Shown here: in pieces, positions 31,717-40,598 of the stretch
How positions within the stretch are numbered: position 1 is the stretch's first letter
Layout: each line of letters starts with the position of its first letter
Source: Candidatus Sulfotelmatobacter sp.
GTDB taxonomy: Bacteria; Acidobacteriota; Terriglobia; Terriglobales; Acidobacteriaceae
Length of the DNA: 49,185 nucleotides
Reading direction: 5' to 3'
Assembly: GCA_030040965.1 (NCBI GenBank)
Contig: JASHOT010000108.1
Span: 1 to 49,185, forward strand
The notes under the pieces: generated by a model
The model's input: only the letters and a program-made list of their open reading frames with translations
Database searches by the model: none
What the model was told of the DNA's origin: nothing
Program-made: the position numbers and the translations under genes

Positions 31717-32088
31717 ATGGAAAAGAAGAAACTGGAAACATTCAAGAAACGATTAGAGACGCGGCAACAGGAGTTGCGCCGCACCGTGCATCGCACGCAG
31801 GCCGACGGACGCACCGCTGATGAAGATACGGCGGCCGCTGATATAGCCGATCGCGCTGCAAGCTCCTACAACAAGGAGTTTCTGTTCAGCCAAAGCAACA
31901 ACGAACGAGCGCTGCTGCAGATGGTCGACAACGCGCTCGCACGCATCCGCGAAGGCAGCTTTGGCGAGTGCATTCATTGCGGCAAGGAGATTAACTCCAA
32001 GCGGCTGGAAGCCGTGCCGTGGACTCGGCACTGCATCGACTGCCAGGAAAAACTGGAGCAGGGATCGCTCGAAGAAGCTTCACGGTAG
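31717..32088 (+). CDS. TraR/DksA-family zinc-finger protein
   Basis: 123-residue RNA-polymerase-secondary-channel-type protein. It has a coiled-coil N-terminal half (MEKKKLETFKKRLETRQQEL and onward), the acidic DTAAADIADRAA segment typical of the DksA tip region, and a C-terminal four-Cys zinc finger, CIHC-x17-CIDC (ECIHCGKEINSKRLEAVPW through RHCIDC). DksA-like proteins modulate transcription initiation, often with ppGpp. The ATG at 31717 is preferred by family length over an in-frame GTG two codons upstream. It is followed by its own strong terminator at 32109-32145. Confidence 0.92.
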   Translation: MEKKKLETFKKRLETRQQELRRTVHRTQADGRTADEDTAAADIADRAASSYNKEFLFSQSNNERALLQMVDNALARIREGSFGECIHCGKEINSKRLEAVPWTRHCIDCQEKLEQGSLEEASR

Positions 32089-32108
32089 CTCTGCGTTCGT
32101 GGAATGAG

Positions 32109-32145
32109 AACGCCGCCGACAAATCAAAAGATCGGCGGCGTTTGT
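32109..32145 (+). terminator. Terminator of the DksA-like gene
   Basis: AACGCCGCCGA (32109-32119), 12-base loop, TCGGCGGCGTT (32132-32142), followed by TGTGTTT. An 11-bp GC-rich stem, 21 bases past the stop codon. Confidence 0.75.
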
Positions 32146-32238
32146 GTTTCTCCGGCGAATAGGAGCCTACGCCACTCGAGGACGCGGAAAGATCGCGCAG
32201 GAATTCTCCATAGACCTCTGCGACGGCTGTGGTGAGCG

Positions 32239-34467
32239 TTACGTCTTTAACTGAAACGGCAACCGGCGCAATCGCTGGCCACTCGCGGCGAAGATTGCAT
32301 TCGCGACCGCCGGAGCAGCGGGCGGCAGGGCGGGTTCGCCCATCCCTCCGGGATCTTCGCTGCTGTGGATTAAATGCACTTCAATGGGCGGCGCTTCGTT
32401 GATGCGAAGCGGATCGTAGCCATCGAAGTTAGTTTGCTCGACGGCGCCGTTTTTGATCGTGATCTCGTTTTTCAGCGCGGCGCTCAATCCATAGATAATC
32501 GCGCTCTCCGTCTGTGCCCGAACCGACTCGGGATTCACGATCTGGCCGCAATCGACCGCGGCCACAATGCGATCGATTTTGAAGTCGGTGCCCTTCACCG
32601 TGACCTCGGCAACTTCGGCGAAATAACTGCCGAACGAACAGAAGGTGGCGATGCCGCGCCCGCGGTCGCTGCCCACCGGTTTGCCCCAGTCTGATTTCTG
32701 CGCGGCCAGTTCGAGCACGCCGCGCAGCCGCGCGGGATCCACATCGTCGTCGCTTTTCGGCTTCCAGTTTGCCGGCTTCACCAGCAGGCTGCGGCGAAAC
32801 TCATACGGGTCTTTGCCGGCCGCGTTCGCCAATTCATCGATAAAACATTCGACCGCAAATCCGTTGAACGAATTTTCGACCGAACGCCACCACGCCCGCG
32901 GAACCGCCGTAGCCACGGGATTGTATTCCAGGCGGACGTTCGGGATCGCGTATGGCATTTCTTTCGCGCCGCCCACTTCCTGCCCCTCGGGCGGTGCCTG
33001 CGGGTCCCAATATGCTCGGATGGACGTTGAGGCCAGCGTGTGAAACCATGCCGCCGGATGGCCGTCTTGGCCGATCGCTCCCTGCATGCGATGCGCCGAT
33101 GCGGGACGATAAAAGTCATGCGTCATGTCGTCTTCGCGCGACCACACCAGTTGCACGGGCTTGCCCACAACCTTGGCGACCTGCGCCGCTTCTGCGGGAA
33201 AATCGACGGTGTAACGGCGGCCGAAACCTCCGCCCAGATAGGTCGTGTGTACGATCACCTGCGGCGGCTTCAGGCCGAGAACTTGCGCCACCGTTCCCTG
33301 CACCCAATCCGGACACTGCGTCGGCGCCCAGACTTCGGCGCTCGCGCCGCGCGCATGCACGGTGATATTCATCGGCTCCATCGTGGCGTGGGCGAGAAGC
33401 GGCATCTCGTAGAGAACGTCGACTTTTTTGGCGCCATTCGACAACACGGCGTCCACATCGCCATCGTTGCGCACCCGTTTGCCCGGCCGATGCGCGGCCT
33501 CGCGCATCGCGTCATACATCGCAGCGCTCGACTCCGACACAGCTGGACCGTGATCCCATGTGATCTCGAGGGCTTTTCGGGCTTGCATCGCCATCCAGGT
33601 CGAGTCGGCGACCACAACGACTCCGCCGGCGGTAAAAATTCCCGCGCCGAGCGCCGGAATCTCGAACACATCGCGCACTCCCGGCATGGATTTCGCTTTC
33701 GTGGAATCGAAGTGTGCCGGCTTGCCTCCAAAGGTCGGGCAGCGGGCGACGACGGCGAACAGCATTCCGGGCACGCGGACATCGATCCCGAACTGCGCGC
33801 TGCCGTTGACTTTCGCCGGGATATCGACGCGCGGCGTGGCGTGGCCAATCAGTTCGAATTTCGTCGCATCCTTCAACGGAACTTTTTCCGGATCAGGCAC
33901 GGGCAGCTTCGCAGCCGCCTCAACCAGATCGCTATACCCGGCCTTGCGTCCCGACTTCGGATGCGAAACCATCCCCTTTTTCGCCGCGCACTCGGCCGGC
34001 GAAACGCTCCACTTCGCCGCAGCTGCCTGAATCATCAGCAGGCGCACCGTCGCTCCCGCCTGCCGCAGAGGCGTAAAGTTTTCTTCCGTGCTGCCGCTTC
34101 CGCCGGTGCCCATGTGCTGATAGATTTCGGGGCGAGTCTCCGCCTGCTCGACCGCGACCGTGTTCCAGTCGACCTCGGCTTCTTCGGCCAGAATCATGGC
34201 GAGACCGGTTTTCGTGCCCTGCCCCATCTCGGACTTCGCGACGATGAGCGAAATCCTCCCATCGGGCTTGACGTGAACGTAGGCGTCGAACGGATTAGGC
34301 CCGGCCTTCTTTTTCGCTTTCTCCTCTTCCTGCGCGAGCGCCAGCGGTGCGGAAAATCGCACGCCGATCATCAATCCCGCACTCGCGACGGCGCTGGTCG
34401 TCATGAATTTTCTGCGGCTGATCTGTGCGGCACTGCGGATATCCGGGGTCTTGGTGAGAGTCGCCAT
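32239..34467 (-). CDS. Tat-exported molybdopterin hydroxylase large subunit (IorB/xanthine-dehydrogenase family), copy 1
   Basis: 742-residue molybdenum-cofactor subunit. A twin-arginine signal (SRRKFMTTSAVASAGLMIG, about residues 17-35, cleavage near APLALA) directs folded export. The catalytic body has IVAKSEMGQGTKTGLAMILA, VEVWAPTQCPDWVQG, GGGFGRRYTVDFPAEAAQVA, and GMGEPALPPAAPAVANAIF with the catalytic Glu. This layout is that of isoquinoline 1-oxidoreductase-type (IorB) enzymes, which hydroxylate N-heterocycles or aldehydes; the substrate here is unknown. The start at 34467 lies 2 bases after the stop codon of the 2Fe-2S subunit, so they form an operon. An upstream in-frame start to 34689 lies inside that gene and is rejected. 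Confidence 0.88.
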   Translation of the reverse strand: MATLTKTPDIRSAAQISRRKFMTTSAVASAGLMIGVRFSAPLALAQEEEKAKKKAGPNPFDAYVHVKPDGRISLIVAKSEMGQGTKTGLAMILAEEAEVDWNTVAVEQAETRPEIYQHMGTGGSGSTEENFTPLRQAGATVRLLMIQAAAAKWSVSPAECAAKKGMVSHPKSGRKAGYSDLVEAAAKLPVPDPEKVPLKDATKFELIGHATPRVDIPAKVNGSAQFGIDVRVPGMLFAVVARCPTFGGKPAHFDSTKAKSMPGVRDVFEIPALGAGIFTAGGVVVVADSTWMAMQARKALEITWDHGPAVSESSAAMYDAMREAAHRPGKRVRNDGDVDAVLSNGAKKVDVLYEMPLLAHATMEPMNITVHARGASAEVWAPTQCPDWVQGTVAQVLGLKPPQVIVHTTYLGGGFGRRYTVDFPAEAAQVAKVVGKPVQLVWSREDDMTHDFYRPASAHRMQGAIGQDGHPAAWFHTLASTSIRAYWDPQAPPEGQEVGGAKEMPYAIPNVRLEYNPVATAVPRAWWRSVENSFNGFAVECFIDELANAAGKDPYEFRRSLLVKPANWKPKSDDDVDPARLRGVLELAAQKSDWGKPVGSDRGRGIATFCSFGSYFAEVAEVTVKGTDFKIDRIVAAVDCGQIVNPESVRAQTESAIIYGLSAALKNEITIKNGAVEQTNFDGYDPLRINEAPPIEVHLIHSSEDPGGMGEPALPPAAPAVANAIFAASGQRLRRLPFQLKT

Positions 34468-34469
34468 GG

Positions 34470-34955
34470 CTACGCTCCTTTCCCGCTGCCGCTGGCCGGC
34501 GTTGCTGACGAAGCCCGATGGATCGCCTGCCGGATGCGCTGATACATGCCACAGCGGCACAGATTGCCCACCATCGCCGAATCGATCTGTTCGTCTGTGG
34601 GATGTGGAGTTTGCGCCAGCAATGCTGCCGCCGACATGATCTGGCCGCACTGGCAGTATCCGCACTGCGGAACCTGCTCGGCAATCCACGCCAGTTGCAC
34701 CGGGTGCGTGTTATCAGCCGAAAGCCCCTCGATCGTCGTGATCTTCTTCGCGCCCACGGCAGACACCGCGGTTTGGCACGAGCGCACGGCCTCGCCATCA
34801 AGATGCACCGTGCAGGCTCCGCACAAACCCATGCCGCAGCCATATTTTGTGCCTGTCAGGTTGAGCATGTCGCGCAGAACCCACAACAGTGGAGTATCAG
34901 GCGCAACTTCTACCGCGCGGGGACTACCGTTGATGAGCAACTGAATCGCAGCCAT
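34470..34955 (-). CDS. 2Fe-2S subunit of molybdenum hydroxylase (IorA type), copy 1
   Basis: 161-residue electron-transfer subunit with two 2Fe-2S clusters. The plant-ferredoxin-type cluster is bound by Cys40, Cys45, Cys48 and Cys60 ([15 protein letters not shown]). The second cluster is bound by Cys98, Cys101, Cys133 and Cys135 ([12 protein letters not shown] and NLCRCG). An extra Cys103 is unusual. Family features LLWVLRDML and TTIEGL are present. GGAG lies 6 bases before the ATG. It is followed after 2 bases by the large subunit. No FAD subunit is encoded, as in IorAB enzymes, so electrons probably pass to a cytochrome or other carrier not found here. Confidence 0.93.
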   Translation of the reverse strand: MAAIQLLINGSPRAVEVAPDTPLLWVLRDMLNLTGTKYGCGMGLCGACTVHLDGEAVRSCQTAVSAVGAKKITTIEGLSADNTHPVQLAWIAEQVPQCGYCQCGQIMSAAALLAQTPHPTDEQIDSAMVGNLCRCGMYQRIRQAIHRASSATPASGSGKGA

Positions 34956-35053
34956 GAAGACTCCGATGAGAGGATGTTTCGTTAGACGAGGCTAGCGCAC
35001 AAAGGTTGTGCGGGCAACTGGGATCGCAGATCGTGATGTTATTAGCCTTCGAT

Positions 35054-35171
35054 GGCGTCATTCCGAGCGTAGCTGTTCTTCAAGCGGAGCGAGGAATCTC
35101 CCTTGGCGAGCACCGTTGCACGGGAGATCCCTCGGCCCGCTGGTGAACACGCGGGCCACCGGGATGACGCC
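35054..35171. repeat. 118-bp palindromic element, GGCGTCATTCCG ends
   Basis: Outer ends GGCGTCATTCCG (35054-35065) and CGGGATGACGCC (35160-35171) are inverted. Inner arms GGAATCTCCC and GGGAGATCCCTC also pair. The left half closely matches the single unit at 40396-40443. It lies in the gap between the 2Fe-2S gene and the M28 peptidase C-terminus, is non-coding, and resembles a head-to-head pair of half elements. Confidence 0.7.
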
Positions 35172-35207
35172 CTACGAGGAATAAATTCAGGCTAGGGGAG
35201 AAGCGCT

Positions 35208-35954
35208 TTACTTTTTCTCTTCTTCCTTCGCCTCCGCGCCCGGCATCACGTTCTTCAGCGGAGCTTTTTTCTGTTCCTCCAGTTCCGGATGCGGCAGCGG
35301 CTTGCGCGGCAGCATCTGGTCGCGCATGGCCGTGTTGTAGACGAAGATCGCTTCCACGGTCGCGGCCTGCGCCAGATCCTCGGGCTGCAGCCGCTCGTAT
35401 ACGTCCATGTTGGAATGATGCGTGCGCGAGCCGTAGTCAAGCTGATCCTGAATGAACTGGAAGCCCGGGATTCCGACCGAGTCAAAAGCCTCGTGATCCG
35501 TGCCGCCGGTGTTGCGCATGGTGATGGTCGCAACCCCCAGATCCGCCAGCGGCGCCATCCACTGCTGGAAGATGGGACCGATGGCGGCATTCTCCTGCAG
35601 ATATATCCCGCGAACTTTTCCCGAGCCGTTATCGATGTTGAAGTATCCGGAAATCTTTTCCTGCTCCGGCTTCAACTGAACCGGGCCCGCCGGCTTGCGC
35701 AGAAAGTCCGGCAGATCGATCTGATCGGGCGCGGTCGAGAGTGGAACGTTGCCGAAGTGCTGCTTTACATATCCGTACGATCCGAACTCGCCCTCTTCTT
35801 CGCCCGTCCACAAGCCCACGCGAATGGTGCGCCGCGGCTGCACATGCAGCGCAGTCAAAATGCGCATCACCTCCAGCGACACCATGGTTCCGGCGCCGTT
35901 GTCGGTGGCGCCCGTGCCCGAAGCCCACGAATCCAGATGGCTGCCGACCATCAC
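35208..35954 (-). CDS. M28-family metallopeptidase, C-terminal part (frameshifted)
   Basis: 248 codons with the catalytic part of an M28 peptidase: [21 protein letters not shown] (zinc His and Asp), [16 protein letters not shown] (catalytic and metal Glu), and [15 protein letters not shown] (metal His). It lacks the N-terminus, signal peptide and PA-like region, which are encoded by the next frame upstream (35966-37018). One missing base near 35983-35984 on the plus strand (GTGCCGG where GTGCCCGG is expected) separates them. Restoring it reads continuously [20 protein letters not shown]. The internal ATG used as start here is not an authentic start. Either a recent pseudogene or a consensus error. 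Confidence 0.7.
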   Translation of the reverse strand: MMVGSHLDSWASGTGATDNGAGTMVSLEVMRILTALHVQPRRTIRVGLWTGEEEGEFGSYGYVKQHFGNVPLSTAPDQIDLPDFLRKPAGPVQLKPEQEKISGYFNIDNGSGKVRGIYLQENAAIGPIFQQWMAPLADLGVATITMRNTGGTDHEAFDSVGIPGFQFIQDQLDYGSRTHHSNMDVYERLQPEDLAQAATVEAIFVYNTAMRDQMLPRKPLPHPELEEQKKAPLKNVMPGAEAKEEEKK

Positions 35955-35965
35955 GACTTCATCTT

Positions 35966-37018
35966 TCAGCTTGGGATCGGTGCCGGAATTTCGGCGATGG
36001 TGTCAAAGCCGTGCTCGTGATCGCCGGTAAACTCGGTATCGACGTTCATTTCAATCGTGACCGGCACGTTCGCCTTAAGCAGGCGATACACGCGGCCGTA
36101 ATTCTCAATCGCCGTCACCACGATGGGCAACTGTTCCGCATGTTCGCGCTGATACGTAAACCAGCCGAGTCCCGAGCCGCCATCGTCGAAGATGGTGCCG
36201 CCCGATCCCCCGTTGTTGCGGCCATCGCGGCTGGGGATGACAACTCCGAGCGCATGTTCTTCGGCGAAAAACTTTCCCGCCTGCTCGCGGAACTTCAGCC
36301 GCTTGATGAAAGTGGCGAAAAAATCTTCCTGCTCGCCGATGTGCACGGGAAACTCCGTCAGCGTCTTCAGATTGTCGGCGTCGCGGCGCTCGAACAGCGG
36401 CTTGTCGACCGGCTTCACGTCGCGCATATCGCCGAACAAAATGATTTTGCCGTTCAGCTTGCCCTTGTATTTTTCCAGATCTTTTTCGTCTTTGGCGTCG
36501 ACCCAGATCGCCGGTCCGCTGATCGCACCCTTGCTCGATGGCGACCACGGCAGCGCCTGCGCAATGAATACCGCAGTATCGGGCGCGGCCATGCGCACCC
36601 AAGTGTTGAGCTGGCGCCATCCCATGCCGAACTCGCCCCAGTCTTCCAGATGCGCGTTCGCGCAGCCCATGGCGGTGAGCTGATCGCGCGTCCATTCGTT
36701 GGCCTTCTTCAGATTGGGCGAGCCGGTCAGCCGCGGGCCAATCCCATCGGCCAGCGCAGTCGCGTATTCCATGATGTGCGAATGTCCAAGCCCCTCCTCG
36801 CGGATGCGCTGATACATGGTCAGATCCAGCGTCTCGGTCGCAGGCTGCGGCAGGTCGTACGAAGGCTTGGCGGTTTCCGCAGGCTTGGTGTCTTTCGATT
36901 TCTTGTCGGCGGCGAACGACGCCGTGAAACAGAAAATCAAGGCAAGAACGGAAACGACGACTCTCATGCTGACGATCTTCGAATCAGCTTTCGAAGCAAC
37001 GACTTTATGCGATGACAT
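35966..37018 (-). CDS. M28-family metallopeptidase, N-terminal part (frameshifted)
   Basis: 350 codons: signal peptide with an extended n-region ([20 protein letters not shown] then [16 protein letters not shown]), a propeptide-like segment, and the PA-like region ([20 protein letters not shown]) with [21 protein letters not shown]. It ends abruptly at [12 protein letters not shown] and a stop just before the catalytic motif that continues in the frame of 35208-35954. With one base restored, a single product of about 600 residues results. AGGA lies 4 bases before the ATG at 37018; an ATG at 36967 directly before the hydrophobic core is the alternative start. Confidence 0.7.
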   Translation of the reverse strand: MSSHKVVASKADSKIVSMRVVVSVLALIFCFTASFAADKKSKDTKPAETAKPSYDLPQPATETLDLTMYQRIREEGLGHSHIMEYATALADGIGPRLTGSPNLKKANEWTRDQLTAMGCANAHLEDWGEFGMGWRQLNTWVRMAAPDTAVFIAQALPWSPSSKGAISGPAIWVDAKDEKDLEKYKGKLNGKIILFGDMRDVKPVDKPLFERRDADNLKTLTEFPVHIGEQEDFFATFIKRLKFREQAGKFFAEEHALGVVIPSRDGRNNGGSGGTIFDDGGSGLGWFTYQREHAEQLPIVVTAIENYGRVYRLLKANVPVTIEMNVDTEFTGDHEHGFDTIAEIPAPIPS

Positions 37019-37185
37019 TTTTCCTGGGTCCTCTCTAAGCGGAAAGCAGAGTAGCAGATAACGTTGACGTTGTTAAAGTCGGAATGGGATTAAAAGGCTG
37101 GCCTTCCGACCAACAAGACGTGCTTGATGGGTTTGCCGCCGAAGATCGCGATTTGAAACCGCTCGCTGACTCACGCTGCCGAAAG

Positions 37186-39441
37186 CTAGTTTTTGGCCTT
37201 CTTCAACCCATACGCTTCGCGGAGGCAAACGTCGTAGGTTTCGTGAAAGTGCTCCGGCGTGTCCATTAACTGCGATTTGCGTTCCTTGAGACACTTGGTG
37301 AACTTACCCATGTCCTCTTTCTTGGCAGCAGTTTCGGGATGCAGGTTCTTCCAGTGTTCCTCCTCCTGATAGATGGAGCAAGCCATGGCATCCGATCGCC
37401 GCTGCATATCGGTCTCATCCTTCTTCCACTTCGCCACGCAGTCCTCGTAATGAGCCTTCTCGCCATCCGTCCACGCATCCGCGACTGAAGGCAAATAGAC
37501 CGATGGATTCGCATATCCAATAGCACCCGCCGTTGAAGCCGTTCCATCCTCGCGCAGATAAATGTAGGTGTTTTCGTTGTCGGAAATCGCCTTTTGAAAT
37601 TCTTTGTAGCTGCGCAGTTGGTCAGGCTTGACTTCACTCGCTTTCACCAGCAACCGCCTCTTCGTTACCAGGATGCCGTCATGGAAATCGGTACTCGAGT
37701 GAAATTCGGCATAACTTTCCTTCAGATCGAGGGGCATCAGCTGTACTGCCGACCATCCTTTCGGCAGCTCGATTCTCGACTCGGACAGATACTCCCCTGG
37801 ATATGTGAGCCACAACGGCTTCGTCCGGTTCAGATCCTCGTCGTGGATCGGAGGAAGCGTGTTGGGAGAAAGCGGAACAATGAAACGATGGTTTGCTCCG
37901 CCGGAAAGATCTTTTACCGTGTAGTCGTAGGACAAGGTAAAGGGCTCGTCCGTTTTGTCGGGCGGACTGGCCTTCACGCTGACCACCGTCCCGCCGATCC
38001 GCCCGCCATAAAAGGCGCGCTGGCCATAATCTTTCCACTGCGCTTCAGGGATGCGGCGGAAAATGTAACGGAAGTAAAGTTCGCTGTCCCCGAGATAAGA
38101 CCCCTCGGAGCGGGCTTCGAAACTTCCGTCAGCGGCCAACTTGCCGACAACCAAGTTCTTGTCGCTGTTAACGATCGACGATCCGTCGGGCGTGGTTTGC
38201 AAGCCGATGTTTCCGGGCATGACCACCAACGCCGGCTTCCCGCGAAGCGGAAGACGGAGAAATCCTATGGGAGTCACTTCCGGCGTGGAATCCATCCATA
38301 ACAGCGTGCTTCCCTTGGCCATCACCGTGATGACGTGGTCGAATTGTCCGGGAGAAGGCACGTCCGGATCAATGGCTACCGAACTGCTGATGAGAGCGGG
38401 GTACGCATTGAAGCCGATGGCTTTCAACATGGCCGCTAGCAGCGTGTGCTTATCTTTGCAATCGCCGTACTGGTTGCCCAAAATCTCTCCGGCGGCATGG
38501 GGCTGGTAGCCGCCGATCCCAAAGGAAAGGCCCACGTACCGATAGTGCAAGCTGACGTAGTTGTAGATGGCTCGAAGTCGTGCACCATCGTTGTCCAGCC
38601 CGCGAGTCAACTCTTCCGCCTTGGCTTTTATTTCGGGTGTGGCCTGAACCCGTTCTTGCTGCAATGAGTTGTACCAATCGCCGACCTCTTCCCATGAGCG
38701 GAAACTGCTGATCAACACGTCACACGCCGGAAGCAGACCGCGCGCCAGTTCATAGCTTTGCTCTTTCTTGATCTGCTCCGGGCTGTGGCTTTCAAAGTTG
38801 GCTCTTTTCCACGAATAAATGCGCCGATATTTTTCTTCGCGAATGGTTGGCTGAATTGTCGGACTCTTGATCTTGATCTCGCGGCCCGCCGGCAGGTTGA
38901 TCTCTAGTTGCTCGTCGAGTGAAACTACGTTTTTCATAAAATACAGACCCAGCCAGAATTGCCCGGGAATGAGCGGTTTATCAATCTGCAAACGAGTCGA
39001 ATATTCCAGGATGTCTCCCGGTTCGAGCCCCTTCACAGGAACGTGCTTTTCCCGAAGATCGGTGTAGATCGGCGCTTGACGCGAGATCTCCGAAGTCACG
39101 TCCTGGACCGAATCCAGCGCGGTCGTAATGGCTGATCCGTTTGGCTTCAGCACGCGGACCGACAATACGTCCACATGTTCCACCGAGGCACGATAAAGGA
39201 ATGGAAGGATACCGTATCGCTGCACTCCAGCCTGTGACTGGATTCGGGCACGCACTTGGTGGTCTTCCGTATAGGTTCCGTCGTTTTGGACCACGACCTT
39301 GGAGATCGATTGCTCAACGACTACAGCCTCCTTGGGAAAGTCTGGGACGGATGTGGCCGGCTGACTCGCTGTTTGCGCAGCGACGAAAAAAGGCATCAGA
39401 ACCGCGACGCAACTTGACGCTAGAAAAATAGACTTGGCCAT
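37186..39441 (-). CDS. Exported DUF3857/transglutaminase-like protein
   Basis: 751-residue protein with signal peptide MAKSIFLASSCVAVLMPFFVAAQ and an N-terminal DUF3857 beta-domain (VVVEQSISKVVVQNDGTYTE and onward). A transglutaminase-like cysteine-protease fold follows in the middle: the catalytic Cys in GNQYGDCKDKHTLLAAML, His in FDHVITVMAKG, and Asp in WMDSTPEV. The C-terminal beta-rich region ends in a Cys-containing helical tail. Family members act in the envelope; substrates are unknown. The start at 39441 is chosen because the signal peptide begins there; a GTG nine codons upstream is possible and neither has a clear ribosome-binding site. Confidence 0.85.
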   Translation of the reverse strand: MAKSIFLASSCVAVLMPFFVAAQTASQPATSVPDFPKEAVVVEQSISKVVVQNDGTYTEDHQVRARIQSQAGVQRYGILPFLYRASVEHVDVLSVRVLKPNGSAITTALDSVQDVTSEISRQAPIYTDLREKHVPVKGLEPGDILEYSTRLQIDKPLIPGQFWLGLYFMKNVVSLDEQLEINLPAGREIKIKSPTIQPTIREEKYRRIYSWKRANFESHSPEQIKKEQSYELARGLLPACDVLISSFRSWEEVGDWYNSLQQERVQATPEIKAKAEELTRGLDNDGARLRAIYNYVSLHYRYVGLSFGIGGYQPHAAGEILGNQYGDCKDKHTLLAAMLKAIGFNAYPALISSSVAIDPDVPSPGQFDHVITVMAKGSTLLWMDSTPEVTPIGFLRLPLRGKPALVVMPGNIGLQTTPDGSSIVNSDKNLVVGKLAADGSFEARSEGSYLGDSELYFRYIFRRIPEAQWKDYGQRAFYGGRIGGTVVSVKASPPDKTDEPFTLSYDYTVKDLSGGANHRFIVPLSPNTLPPIHDEDLNRTKPLWLTYPGEYLSESRIELPKGWSAVQLMPLDLKESYAEFHSSTDFHDGILVTKRRLLVKASEVKPDQLRSYKEFQKAISDNENTYIYLREDGTASTAGAIGYANPSVYLPSVADAWTDGEKAHYEDCVAKWKKDETDMQRRSDAMACSIYQEEEHWKNLHPETAAKKEDMGKFTKCLKERKSQLMDTPEHFHETYDVCLREAYGLKKAKN

Positions 39442-39578
39442 AGGAGCCGCGATTTGCGCTGCCCTCACTGCGCTTGTGTCGGCGCAGCGATTTGCGGGCT
39501 GTTAAATCTATCACTCCCGCGGCGCGGACGCCATGCGTCTGAGCGAATGGCCAGACCGCACCACCGCGCCTCCCTTTT

Positions 39579-39607
39579 TTGACCTGCCTTTTCTCCCCTG
39601 TTAAACT
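39579..39607 (+). promoter_or_regulatory. Sigma-70-type promoter of the anchored TPR gene
   Basis: -35 TTGACC (39579-39584), 17-base spacer, -10 TAAACT (39602-39607). The expected leader is about 48 bases before the GTG at 39662. Confidence 0.6.
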
Positions 39608-39661
39608 GCTAGTTTGCCTTACGAATCACACCAGCCAGCGTAATCATCAGAAGGGAAGTTT

Positions 39662-40387
39662 GTGCGCGCAGAGACCCGCCATCAGCTAAAACAAGACGCC
39701 TTCAGCCGTGTCACCATCAATGCCGCCGAGAAAACGGCCCACTGGACGGTGGAACATCGCTCGACCCTGATCATCTCCACGGTTGTCGTCGCCGTTGTGC
39801 TCGCTGTCGGCATCGGCGGCTGGTACTACCTCAGCACGCAGGATGAAGCCGCCAGCCTCGATCTCTCCAAAGCCGTGCGCACGCTCGATACGCCTTTGCG
39901 TCCTGCGGGCGCGCCCGAGCAGCCTGACTTTCCTAGCTACACATCAGAAAAGGACCGCGCCGAAGCGGCGAAGAAAATCTTCCAATCGATCGTCGATAAA
40001 TATCCCCACACCCACACCGCCGATATGGCACATTATTTTCTCGGCGTGACCGCCGAGAACTTATCCGACAACAACACCGCCGAGCGCAATTTCAAGGAAG
40101 TCGCGTCGTCGTACAACAAAGATGTTGCCGCGGTCGCGAAGTTCGCCCTGGCCTCGCTCTACGGTCAGACCAATCGCGCCAAGGAAGCGATCGCGATTTA
40201 CCAGGAACTGATCAACAAGCCCACCGCGACGGTCAGCAAAGTGACCGCGCAGCTGCAATTGGCCGATCTCTACCAGAACTTTAATCAGCCCCTCGACGCC
40301 AAGCGCCTGTACGAGCAGGTGAAGAAAGAGAATCCCGGCAACGAGGCCGGCCAAATGGCCACGCAAAAACTTTCCGAACTCAAATAG
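39662..40387 (+). CDS. Membrane-anchored TPR protein (YfgM-like)
   Basis: 241-residue protein with a cytoplasmic N-terminus, one membrane helix (STLIISTVVVAVVLAVGIGGWYYL, about residues 34-57), and a periplasmic domain of TPR-like repeats. These include RAEAAKKIFQSIVDKYPHTH, DMAHYFLGVTAENLSDNNTAE and AKFALASLYGQTNRAKEAIAIY. The architecture matches YfgM/TPR_21 ancillary proteins associated with the Sec translocon and chaperones; the specific role is inferred. The GTG start at 39662 is supported by AAGGGAAG 4-5 bases upstream and a promoter at 39579-39607. Confidence 0.85.
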   Translation: MRAETRHQLKQDAFSRVTINAAEKTAHWTVEHRSTLIISTVVVAVVLAVGIGGWYYLSTQDEAASLDLSKAVRTLDTPLRPAGAPEQPDFPSYTSEKDRAEAAKKIFQSIVDKYPHTHTADMAHYFLGVTAENLSDNNTAERNFKEVASSYNKDVAAVAKFALASLYGQTNRAKEAIAIYQELINKPTATVSKVTAQLQLADLYQNFNQPLDAKRLYEQVKKENPGNEAGQMATQKLSELK

Positions 40388-40395
40388 TTTCCCTT

Positions 40396-40443
40396 GCGTC
40401 ATCCCGAGCGAAGCCGCTTTTCAGGCGGAGCGAGGGATCTCCC
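40396..40443. repeat. Single half-unit of the GCGTCATCCCG element
   Basis: It reads GCGTCATCCCGAGCGAAGCC, then a short hairpin centre CCGC/GCGG, and GGAGCGAGGGATCTCCC. It closely matches the left half of the element at 35054-35171. It lies 9 bases after the TPR gene stop codon. Confidence 0.6.
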
Positions 40444-40598
40444 GAAGCAAGGACCTTTGCGCAAAATATCAAGTGGCTGACCACTGGCCGCTGCCTTCCA
40501 TTACCTTCGTAAGCCGCATTCCGCGCTTTTCGCGTGAGTCTCTCCCTCGACTCTAAGAAAATTGAAGAGTTCGAACTCTTGCTCTGGGGCGGAGCCCA

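Noticed and set aside
34468-34689. Extended N-terminus of the Mo-hydroxylase large subunit (to 34689)
   Set aside because: This part lies inside the 2Fe-2S subunit gene in another frame; the Tat signal follows the start at 34467 after a short n-region.
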